From Madurella fahalii (taxonomy: Eukaryota; Ascomycota; Sordariomycetes; Sordariales): 64,000 nt of DNA. The stretch is from positions 248,001-312,000 of the forward strand of contig CM056880.1 of assembly GCA_029876055.1 (NCBI GenBank), read 5' to 3'. The notes beneath the pieces were generated by a model. It was not told where the DNA came from. It searched no databases and was given only the letters and a program-made list of their open reading frames with translations. The translations under genes were made by a program, and so were the position numbers. Shown piece after piece: positions 54,227-64,000 of this stretch; positions within the stretch are counted from its first letter, which is position 1, and each line of letters opens with the position of its first letter.

Positions 54227-56079
54227 GGTGAAGCTCGAGCTTTGGCAAATGGTGGTGCCGCATCAATCCACCTCACGATGCTCCGCGTTGGTTCGTAGAT
54301 AATTTATGTTCGCCCCCCTTAGACCACCTTCCCCGCTCAACACGCAAAATACCCCTGGCGACATAAATACTATCAAGATTATCCTACACCCCTGTTGGGT
54401 ACGGGTATGCATGATGACCGGGATGTTATGGAAATCGTTGCCATAAGCTTAACTGCTAGTAACCTTGCGGTTAATGTCTGGCCTCTCGGACGAAGGAACC
54501 ATACTCCGTGGTCCTGATGTTCGAATGCCGCACCGGCATGTAGTGTTACACTAAGGTAAGCTACCCCGCATGTAGACGCCGTGTAAAGTAAGTTCTCCCG
54601 CCCATCGGACTTATCAGGTCGGACTTTGACTCTCTTAGTAGTCCTGATCTGCCGGCAATATGCCTAGATCACTCGCTATGGATTTCTTCGCAAGTCTGAG
54701 ACCAAATGAACCATCACAATTCGGCTGTTAATTGGCTTATATAGCGCATCGCTGCGGATTATCTGGGTTGGACTTGAGATAGGTACAGACAGGTTATGCG
54801 CCGGGGGAGAAACATAAGCCTATGCTACCGAGGTACGTACTGGGTATCTGGTTCCGCTGAAAGGATGTCGGACAACGCCTTGAAGAAGAATATAGAGGAA
54901 ATGCCGGGGTGAACAAAAGTGCACTAGGCTAATGGATAGGAGAGACGAGCATGCGACCGGGCGATATAGAGATAAGTCAGAACGAGAGGAAGATGGGAAA
55001 ATGCGTCTTTTTGTCTATCTGTGCTGATACAGTGCTTTCTATAACTATAAGTACTAGTTGAATCACACTCTATCCATTACCACTCAACACTTCAATCCAA
55101 ACCTGCTAACTTGTCCCCTTAAAATAAAACTTCTGACTGTCTGACCACGAACGAATTGAATGATTAGCAGGTCCTATTGGAAATATCCTACGACTAAAAC
55201 AGCCTTCGGTGCTCAAGCAACCCGTCGGAAGCGTTATGATGCGGGTAGATTTTGTTGTTGGGTTTGTCTTGCTTGCAGGGATGCCTAAGATGGTACCTTA
55301 GTCTGGGGTATGACTCCTGGTTCACTCTGTCCAAAGGTAAGGGATATAATCCGTTCCGCCCATGTGATTCCCATGGCCACCAAACCCAAGGACACCGCTG
55401 TTCACTGTAAGTTCCCTCCTCGCAGTGTCGTCAACTTGAGCGCAGACGAGCCGAGACTTGCCACAAACATTGTGACCTGTGTGTGACAGATTTCATAACG
55501 TGCGTTTTGTCAAACGCCGTGGGCACGGACATCTGCCGGCCCTTTCTGCCCACAAGGTGGCCAAGGGACCCCAAGCATGACGACCCGCCGGATCCATGGG
55601 GTTACTAAGCACTAAAATACCCGACGGCAGCGCTTTTTATCGAAAACGGCAGACCCGGCGCTTACAGGTTCATTGGGTCATCTCACTAACTCTCCGGAAG
55701 CTAAACACCATAGTGTTGCGTTAGTATCCTAATCCCGGGATGCTTAATGCCAAGGGGCTTGGGGTCTCTGAAACTCTTGGCGGATCGCCCCTGTTCAGCT
55801 CCCAGACCGGAAACCAGGACGGATGCGGCGCAGCACCGTGACTTGGCTCGCAGTTTTTCTTTCTGTCGGGCAAATTTTATATTTGTCACCCAACACGCGT
55901 TTTGCGTAACTCGAGTTGAGTTTCACGCCTTCTTGGCTGGCCCAGATACCTTGAATGTGGAGTATTAATCTGCATTACTGTTTATAACTACGGGCACCGA
56001 CAGTTTGTGCAATCCAACAGCGCCCGCGGGGTTGGGTCGGGTTGGACTGCCGCCATCTCCCCGTCGTTGTCCTTCAACG
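54227..56079. other. Intergenic region, divergent promoters
   Basis: 1.85 kb between divergent genes with no coding frame that I can support. The middle is A/T-rich. No tRNA or repeat element was found. Confidence 0.45.
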
Positions 56080-57725
56080 ATGGACACTCGTCACTACAAT
56101 GAGGCGACCGCACAGCCTGGCCTCGAGGTGCACATGCCGACGGGCCTCGAGGTCGTCCCAGGGGAGTATGGCCCATATGGGCATCTTCTCCCCGAAACCC
56201 GAGAGGGCAGCAACTACGACGGTAAGGAGATAACCACCGTTGTGTATCCGGGATCCTACGCCCCCCCCCAGCCACTTCTGTCGGAACTACCGGCGCAAGA
56301 GCAACCGGCGCGGAAAAGACGATTATGGCTTGTCTTTGGAGGTGTCATCGCTGCCCTCGTCATCGTTGGCGCCGTGCTGGGGGGTGTCTTGGGCAGCAGA
56401 GCTGCAAGGTCGTCATCGGGCGAATCTGAGGCATCGCAGTCCGGAGGGAGCGCGAACCCTACCAGTACTCCATCCGGCGGTGGAACGGGCAACCCCCCGC
56501 CATCTAATACAACCACAGCACGGCCCGAGTCGGTACGCCAGGGGTCGGCGCTGAGTGTTACAGGTTGGAGGAGATCGGACGGTGGCGCAGAGATGCATCT
56601 CTTCTTCCAGGATCCACAGGACGGGCTCAGGTATTCGCGATGCGACACCAGTCGCCGTACGGAGGCGAACGGTTCGTGCTGGGATGCCCCCGTTAGCTTT
56701 CACTCTTTTGCGAAGCCCGACACTCGTCTGGCCGCGTCCACACTTCTCTTCGGCGATCTATATCAGGTTTGTACTCACCATGGTTCTTGGTTTCAACCCC
56801 ATATGCTCATGTCACCGGCCAGCCTCAAACCCAGCTCCTCTACATCGGCGGAAGGACGCGCTTGAATGGAACCAACTTCAACAGCCAGAATACGCCACCA
56901 TACGCGGAAGACAGTATCAACGATCGTCAGGTCTTTACGGGCCTCAACAGTAGCGTGACGGCCTATTGGCCGTGGGCCATCTACCAGGACTCGGCTGGCG
57001 AGCTGCTCCACGTGCGTAACCAACTCCTAAGCAACTGGTCGCCCACCTCCACATGGGACGTCAGCAGGATCAACATTACCGCCAGAACGGCCTCCAGACT
57101 AGCCATCGTGCCCATGTCGACCAATTTCACGCGGATTGCGGTTAAGGGAGGGTACGCCATTTTCTACCAGGCGCCAGACGAGACACTGGCCGTGAGCATC
57201 ACGGATTTGAATTCGCCCCAGCTTGATCCTGACTATCCTCTCTCCTGGCAGACAGGTTTGCGCACCCCCAAACCCAACCCAACCTTCCTCCTCTGATACA
57301 GGCGGCATCAATCTGACCCGGGTGTTACAGAACTCCCTGGCATAACCCTGCCCAGAGCCGGGCCGTTCAGCGCCTTCTCCGTCGCCCGTCCTTCTGACCC
57401 GCTCCAGCGCGTCAATACCTACGTGCTCTACCTCGACACCGAAGCCAACATCAACGTGCTCTACACGGAATCTTCGTCCGTCTCAGCAGACTCGCCCGCC
57501 CAGTGGACAACAACCCAGCCAGAGGTGCTCAGAGCCGTCGATAGGGATACAGATATTGCTTGTCTCACTCTGGCTACCTCGAACAACAATGCGACGGGAA
57601 ACCCGGTGCTGCTAGAACCAGCGTCTGGTGAGAACAGGTGTTATTTTCAGAGAGCAGGGCAGGTGGTGGAGGTGAGGTTGGACGGACAGGAATGGGTAGA
57701 AGTTGGGAGTATGCCGATACCTTGA
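56080..57725 (+). CDS. Type II membrane protein with fucose-lectin-like beta-propeller domain
   Basis: Three exons (56080-56766, 56823-57255, 57331-57725) join in phase to 504 residues. The N-terminal 85 residues are cytoplasmic-like with an RKRR stop-transfer signal; one helix follows (LVFGGVIAALVIVGAVLGGV). A Ser/Gly/Thr-rich linker (about 110-155) is likely O-glycosylated. The ectodomain has repeated blades: MHLFFQDPQDGLRYSRCDTS, QTQLLYIGGRTRLNGTNF, WAIYQDSAGELLHVRNQLLSN, YAIFYQAPDETLAVSITDLN, TYVLYLDTEANINVLYTESS. This spacing of I/F-Y-Q-D-x-x-G/A-x-L/I is that of fungal fucose-specific (AAL-like) lectins. Sugar-binding residues cannot be verified by eye. Function: unknown, probably a cell-surface protein. 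Introns are 56 and 75 bp. Confidence 0.82.
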
Positions 57726-59698
57726 TATATCTGATGGGATGATATGAGAAGGAGAGGTTACTTTGGATTTGGCTTGTTAATTATCGCACAATTTCTCTCA
57801 CAGGGGTTTCTGCATTCGGAGCGGCGGTGCATACTAGATGAGTAGCATAGATTATGTATCTTGGGTAAATGTAATTGAGAACACGCTGTTGCGGGTACCG
57901 GGGATGGAGCCTTCAGACTCGGATATACAGGCGGTAGTTGCGGATTCGCTGGTGGCGGCCGAATTATGAACCGGTCATGTTGTGCAGGGCCTGGGCGACC
58001 GTGCTCAAGATTCCGCAGGCGGCGACGTTTTCTCCGCCAAATTCTTGAGGAGTACAAGAAGATGATGCAAAGAGCGATGTGCGGTTTGAGTAATGCTATC
58101 ATATTCGCCACGGGACACTCCTAGTCGCCCGAACAACGCTGGGTTGATATAGGGGCAAACGAGTCAGAGCTTCACGGCGCAGCAATGGGTCAGCAGCCCA
58201 TCAAGCAGCCTGGAAGTTAATAAAACCCATGAACTAATGCGGTGGGGTGGCTTTGTATTTGAGTTGCCGGGATGATCATGGGGTCGTATTTTACCCATCT
58301 CCTGATTGCTGCTGTGGCCTTGCTTAACTGAAGGAGGCGTTTAATATACAGGGCCGTTCCCATAATCGGCCCCTGCAAAGAAGGCATCCCACACACTCTC
58401 CATGTGTGCTTGTTGGTCAGGAGTATGCCGTATATAGGGGGAGAACTAACCCAATTGAAGTCCGTAGTAGCCAACTCTTTGTCGAAAGAGAAACCCCCAC
58501 TTGCTACGTCGAACCGTGGACCGAACTCGGCAAGCTCTAGCGGTATGTCTTGGGAAACACGTGGAGAAGACTCGGCCCTAGTCCCGGTTCCGGAAGGAAG
58601 CCCGCGAGCATGCCGGTAAGAAACTGGTGGACTCTCTGTGCCTGATCATGGACATCCATCACCTCCGCTCAGCGGGCACATGACTACTCCAAGGCGCGCA
58701 GGAGAACGATGCTGTCTGGAGACTGGCCCGTTCCCGGGGGCTTGCGTCTCAACTCCAGTTCTAGAAACGGAACCATGGCGCCAAGGCTTAGCTTCTGTGA
58801 GATTTGCGATGCCTTAATAAGAGGATGGCTCCAAGCCCGCTTGGAGTGAAAGTAGCGCCGACGCAGATGAAATACACTGATCTCGGGAGAATATAAAGCG
58901 ACTGTCGTCTCTCACTTTGGCTAGAAATCTGCGACGCAATGTGCACATACCCTTGTGGTACATGCTTATATGATGGAGAACAGCTCCTCGGACCGTCAGA
59001 CATTCGTTGCTATACCTTGGGCAATGTGATAGAACCGCTCTATCCCCCCCCCCCCCCTTCTCCCAACAACCACCCAAAATAAGTATCTTTCTTCTTCTTC
59101 TCACCCACCCCTTCCTTTACCTTCTTTTGATTTATTGCATGCTCAAAGGAAGTCATAACAAGGTTATATACTTAGAGCAAGTAGGCTACAGTATGATTAT
59201 CCAGTCGCTTCGCTTGTACAGTTCGAAAAAGACGCTCATAGAGAATAAAGAATTATCCCAGGCTAGGTCATCCAGTAATGATGCATATTACAGTACAGTG
59301 TCTCCAACCATTACATGGGTGCATGGTACGGTACCTTGGGTAAACGGAAGGTACAGCAACCAAATCCCATCCCTGGCGTGGCGGGCGGAAGGCGGGGCCG
59401 AAGAGTGCCAACTACGTCATAGACGTGCTCCATCTCCACGCCCGATTCAACAAACCTGGAACCCAGTGTGTGCTCAGAGAAGCGCCATAGGCGCCGCAGC
59501 GATTGGATACCTTAGTCGACCATGACACCGGACGGATTTTGGTCTGGAAAGTCTGGTATCGATAACCACTGCGACCGGTGTGTGGGCAGCTCTGTCAACC
59601 ACATTTGAACCTCACAGGTCATCCATCATTACTGCTCGGCCGTGTTGCAACCCTGAGCTCAGAAAGTTACCTGTAAAACCAGCAACAATCCCAAAAAA
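57726..59698. other. Intergenic region, no gene recognised
   Basis: 2 kb between two genes in the same direction. Short frames on both strands lack domains. A C-run at 59045-59058 (preceding cttctcccaac) and GTACC/ACCTTGG motifs occur. The last 200 bp are the promoter and leader of the phosphoketolase gene. Confidence 0.45.
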
Positions 59699-62477
59699 AT
59701 GCCCAGCGAACAGATTCCTGTGTCGAACCCGGCTGCTCTGCCGTCTCACCTGCCCGATGGTGTCTTAGACCTGGCTGTGCAGCTCCGGAAAAAGCCCCTC
59801 GAGGACCATGTGCGACGGTCGATCGACAGCTTCCACCGAGCTGCATGCTATATCGCTGCCGGTAAGTACTGAGGTTCTGCTTTGAAGCTATTTTGGCTGT
59901 AGTAACTGACTGCAGGCAGCAATGATCTTTCTGAGCGACAACGTCTTGTTGGAATCGGAATTGCGCGTCGACCATATCAAGCCACGCCTTCTGGGTATGA
60001 TGAAGGTATCCCTCGTGCTTCCAAAGAGCTCCCTTGCTGAGTCCCAACAGGGCACTGGGGAACATGCCCCGGCCTCGCTCTGGTCTGGTCACACCTCAAC
60101 CTCCTCATCCGCAATCACGGCGTCGACATGATCTACGTCATTGGCCCGGGCCATGGTGCACCGGCTGCTCTTGCTGCGTTGTGGCTCGAGGGTTCACTCG
60201 AGCGGTTTTACCCTGGAGAGTACGACCGTGATGCGGTTGGGCTGAAGAACCTAATCACCCGGTTTTCTGTTCCGGGAGGGTTTCCCAGGTCGGTGTTTGG
60301 ATAGTCCTGGACTACGCTACCCTTCACTGACGTTTTCATAGCCACATCAACGCCGAGACTCCCGGAGCGATTCACGAGGGCGGAGAATTGGGGTACGCGC
60401 TCGCCGTCTCATTCGGCGCCGTCATGGATAATCCCGATCTCATCGTGACTTGCGTTGTAGGGGATGGTGAAGCCGAGACTGGTCCTACTGCGACGTAAGT
60501 GCACGGCGGTTACTCAAGCTATGAGCGTAGTTTAGCTTACAGAAACCAGGGCATGGCATGCAATCAAATACCTTGACCCGCGAGAGTCCGGCGCTGTTCT
60601 TCCGATACTGCACCTCAACGGATTCAAGATCAGCGAGCGGACCATTTTCGGCTGCATGGATGACAAGGAAATTGTTTGCTTGTTCAGTGGTTACGGTTAC
60701 CAGGTGTGCATTGTCGATGATATCGACAACATCCATGACGATTTACAAAATGCGATGGAGTGGGCACTGGCCGAAATTAAAAAGATTCAAGAGGCGGCCC
60801 GTTCAGGGAAGCCAATGGTCAAGCCCAGATGGCCAATGCTGGTATTGAGGACTCCAAAGGCAAGATGAAGATGCATCCTCCCATTTTGTCCGTCGCCGGG
60901 TTACTAACAGAACGCCAGGGATGGACGGGTCCGAAAGAAGTTGACGGGAAGATTATCGAAGGGTCTTTCCACTCTCATCAAGTCCCCCTCCCAAAAGCAA
61001 ACAGCAGTGACACCCAGCTCAAGGTGCTGGGAGACTGGCTATCCAGCTATAAGATCAACGAGCTCATCAGGAACGGGAAGCCTGCCGACTTAGTCCTAAG
61101 TACTCTTCCTAAAGACGACCAAAAGAAGCTCGGCCAGCTCAAGACCTCCTACGATCCGTATATCGGTCTCAAGGCAGTTGATTGGAAGGAATTTGCCGTG
61201 GAGAAGGGCACGGATCAGAGCTGCATGAAGGCTACCGGAGGGTACCTGGACAAGGTGTTCCAGGAGAACCCGACCACTATCCGGCTCTTTTCTCCCGACG
61301 AACTGGAAAGCAACAAGCTCGATGCAATCCTCAATCACACGCAGCGCAACTTCCAGTGGGACGAGTACTCGCGTGCCAACGGTGGCCGTGTCATCGAGGT
61401 GCTCTCTGAACACGACTGCCAGGGCTTCATGCAAGGGTACACATTGACCGGCCGAACGGCGCTGTTCCCCAGTTACGAGTCGTTCCTGGGCATCGTGCAC
61501 ACCATGATGGTGCAGTACTCCAAGTTTGTCAAGATTGCCAGAGAGGTAAAGTGGCGAGGCGATCTGCCATCGATAAACTACATCGAGACCAGTACTTGGG
61601 CGAGACAGGAACACAATGGTTTCTCGCATCAAAACCCCTCATTCATCGGCGCGGTCCTCAATATCAAGCCTGAAGCTGCCAGAGTAAGTCCTGTCACAAC
61701 CACTCGCTTACCCTCCTCATCTGACCCAACTTGCCACAGGTCTACCTTCCCCCGGATGCAAACTGCTTCCTCAGCACAGTCCAGCACATTCTCAAGTCCA
61801 AAAACAAAACCAACCTTGTCATCGGCTCTAAGCAACCTACCGCCGTCTACCTCTCACCGTCGGAAGCGGCAAACCACTGCCGTGAAGGCGTCTCTATCTG
61901 GCACTTTGCCTCGACCAAGGACCAGCAGTCTTCCGCTCCGTCAACCACGAACCCTGACGTGGTGCTTGTGGGCATCGGCGTCGAAACAACCTTTGAAACC
62001 GTCAAGGCCGCCGAGCTCCTCCGTGCTATTTGCCCGGCCCTCCGCGTGCGAGTTATCAACGTCACGGACCTGATGATCCTCATCGCTGAGTCCAAGCACC
62101 CGCACGCGCTGAGCAGGGAGAGGTTTGTGGAGCTGTTTACGGCCGACAAGCCGGTGCTATTTAACTACCACGGATACCCGACCGAGCTGCAGGGGTTGTT
62201 GTTCGGGCGGCCGGGGCTGGAGAGGATGTCTGTGGCGGGGTATATCGAGGAGGGGAGCACCACCACGCCGTTTGATATGATGCTGGTGAATCGGGTGAGC
62301 AGGTTTGATCTGGCTGAGAGGGCTCTCAAGAAGGGTACCCAAGGGAATGACGAGGTTAGAGGTAGGTTGGAGGGGTATTTGCAGGAGGTGAGGGAGAGGG
62401 TGGGCAAAGTGAGGGAGTTTATCCGCGAGTTCGGGAAAGGTAGGCTGATCTCGTCGACATGCGGATGGATGATGTAA
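59699..62477 (+). CDS. Xylulose-5-phosphate/fructose-6-phosphate phosphoketolase
   Basis: Seven exons (59699-59861, 59920-59994, 60051-60288, 60342-60494, 60550-60859, 60919-61683, 61740-62477) join in phase to 813 residues, the usual length. Visible motifs: YIAAAMIFLSDNVLLESELR, then GHWGTCPGLALVWSHLN, YVIGPGHGAPA, SHINAETPGAIHEGGELGYA, the thiamine-diphosphate motif GDGEAETGPTAT, RWPMLVLRTPKGWTGPKEVD, and GRTALFPSYESF, RQEHNGFSHQNPSFIG in the second half. The enzyme cleaves xylulose-5-phosphate with phosphate to acetyl phosphate and glyceraldehyde-3-phosphate in the cytosol, feeding acetate. Fungal phosphoketolases are often regarded as acquired from bacteria. One intron (60860-60918) uses a GC donor with AG acceptor and a perfect TTACTAAC branch site; protein continuity requires it. 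No break is seen. Confidence 0.95.
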
Positions 62478-64000
62478 GAAATGCTAATATGATACTAGAT
62501 CCGGATGAGATTTACGAACTGCCAAAGTTTGATTAGGAGGCCCGGACTCGACGGATCGTTGCTGAGAGCTCAAAGGTGGCCTCATGGATTTGAGAGCAGG
62601 TACCCTTTACTTCCGGCTTCTAGTGAGCCAACGATGATTGTGACAGGGCGATCCGACTAGGATTCGGGGTTCGTCGGCACGCTAGTACTTAGTTCCTCAT
62701 CTTCAGCGAACGGTCTGCATCAAAGGATTCGTACAATCCTCCTCGGTAGTGAACTCGACCGCTGTCTCTCAATCATATGACCCATGCGTAACATACCCAG
62801 TTAACCCAGCTCTACTGGGTTATATAGGTGATTGCATGTTTTTTCTCTTCTTCTCTACTCGTTTTACGGTTGTACCATCTGGAAATACGGTCTTTCATTT
62901 TTATCTATTTATTTATTCATTCCTAATTTTGCTCTCTTATCATGCTACTTTTCGAAGGATCAGGTATCGAGAGAACCGCATCCGCATCGGAAAACGCACC
63001 CGTCGAACTACGAGAACAACATCGCGACCATTTCCCTACCTCTTAAGCATTAATACTCCAACTATCCATCTGCTCCACAGCCTGCGCTATAATAAAGGAT
63101 GCCGAGCTCTAGTACCCTGTGACCCATACGTACTCAGCCAATCCTTCAGACCTTCAGCTTCACCGCCCTCTCAGCCGTGCATCCAGTCGTCTACGTCTCC
63201 ACCTGCTCCTAATTACGTGTAGTCCGCAACCACCCAGGCAGCCAGTCACCGCCCTTTCACAGCTGCAAACGCGCGCTCCGGCAAGAAATGAAGGTGGAGT
63301 TGGCGCTGGCGAGGGACGTGAGATGTGGGGAGTCGCCAGATTCTCTTATCTATCAGTGCCCTATGCCCGCTGCCGCTAGAACACTTGAATCCTCTTCTCT
63401 GACGCTCGGGTGTACCCGCCTATCCTTGCTCGGCGTGGCGCAATTTTCTCGTGTAGTGTGCGGATCGGCCATGGTTTGCATCCTCTGCAGGCTCAAGCCA
63501 TCGACGGTTTGCTAACCAGTCGGCTCACGACAGGCCCGTGTCATGCATCTCGTCTGACAACCGTGTCTCATTCCTCTGCCCCGGGCTGCCCCCACCCCCC
63601 GCTAAGAACCTTAGCGCGCATCACCATCTTGTAAACGGGCCAACCACCCGTCTCGTTGGCGCTTGAGGCTTGATCCAGTATCACGCGGGTCAGGCTGGTT
63701 GCCTCATTCGACCTGCGGGGGTCCTGCAGCCCTGACCGTGGCCATTACAGTGCGTTCATGTGCCTTCATCCCGCCCAGGCATCTCTCGGATAGCCTGATC
63801 CATATGCGGGCAAGCCGCTGCAACAATCCGCCGGAACGCTTTGGGATGCCTTGTTGGCTGAACCCCCCGAAAAGCCCGGCCGCAAGACCAAAAATATATA
63901 TATCAAAGAAACGATGCGGCAGCGGCTGAACCACAAAAGGATCCCGTACCAAGCGTCCCCGGGTGAAAAAGAAGCAAAAGCGGCAGGCGACGGATTAATT
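62478..64000. other. Terminal region without a recognised gene
   Basis: 1.5 kb. Short frames only, none with a domain. The sequence includes T/A-rich and C-rich stretches (for example 62910-62930 and 63580-63600) and may be promoter of a gene beyond the window. Confidence 0.45.

Noticed and set aside
52174..62477. Including the BBE oxidase and phosphoketolase in the RiPP cluster
   Set aside because: They lie beyond a core Ca2+-ATPase gene and no precursor or UstYa gene is near; linkage is not supported by sequence alone.

Overview
The window is nuclear DNA of a filamentous ascomycete (Pezizomycotina; Sordariomycetes is my inference). Evidence: short 45-95 bp introns with GT..CTRAC..AG signals, a PTH11-type fungal rhodopsin-fold protein, DUF1996, UstYa/DUF3328 and fungal lectin families, a tRNA-Glu with an intron, and a pogo-class transposon carrying C-to-T changes typical of repeat-induced point mutation (RIP).

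Layout. 0-5.7 kb: partial VOC protein (-), HD-domain hydrolase (+), decayed P-loop GTPase (-), 7-TM rhodopsin-like protein (-). 7-10.6 kb: an MFS transporter and a broken MFS pseudogene. 10.7-15 kb: intact UstYa-family protein (-), diverging from a small secreted repeat precursor (+), followed by a mitochondrial-type ThDP enzyme (+). 16-20.8 kb: Cys-rich secreted protein, tRNA-Glu(CTC), tRNA-Gly(GCC), coiled-coil protein. 23.6-26.4 kb: DUF1996 secreted protein and a small conserved fungal protein. 29.6-44.7 kb: accessory block with two UstYa-related HxxHC membrane proteins, three canonical UstYa-family genes, an M3 oligopeptidase, a basic-region/ankyrin (bANK) regulator, a second small secreted precursor with dibasic sites, and a RIP-mutated pogo-type transposon holding a solo LTR. 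46.3-62.5 kb: vacuolar-type Ca2+-ATPase (-), BBE-type FAD oxidase (-), membrane-anchored lectin-like protein (+), phosphoketolase (+). 62.5-64 kb: no gene recognised.

Main hypothesis: the window holds a previously unlabelled dikaritin-type RiPP system (the ustiloxin/phomopsin class) in two modules. Each module has a short secreted precursor with KR/RR processing sites and repeated Tyr-containing segments, transcribed divergently from a UstYa-family oxidase gene (12044-12366 with 10708-11592; 42645-42886 with 43573-44632). Both precursors have a TATA box about 120 bp before the start codon. The M3 peptidase, further UstYa paralogues and the bANK regulator fit such a cluster. The first module looks intact. 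Several genes of the 30-45 kb block carry single-base frameshifts, and the M3 peptidase has lost the first zinc-ligand His, so this second module is either decaying or affected by sequencing errors. The RiPP assignment is inference from gene content; no product can be named.
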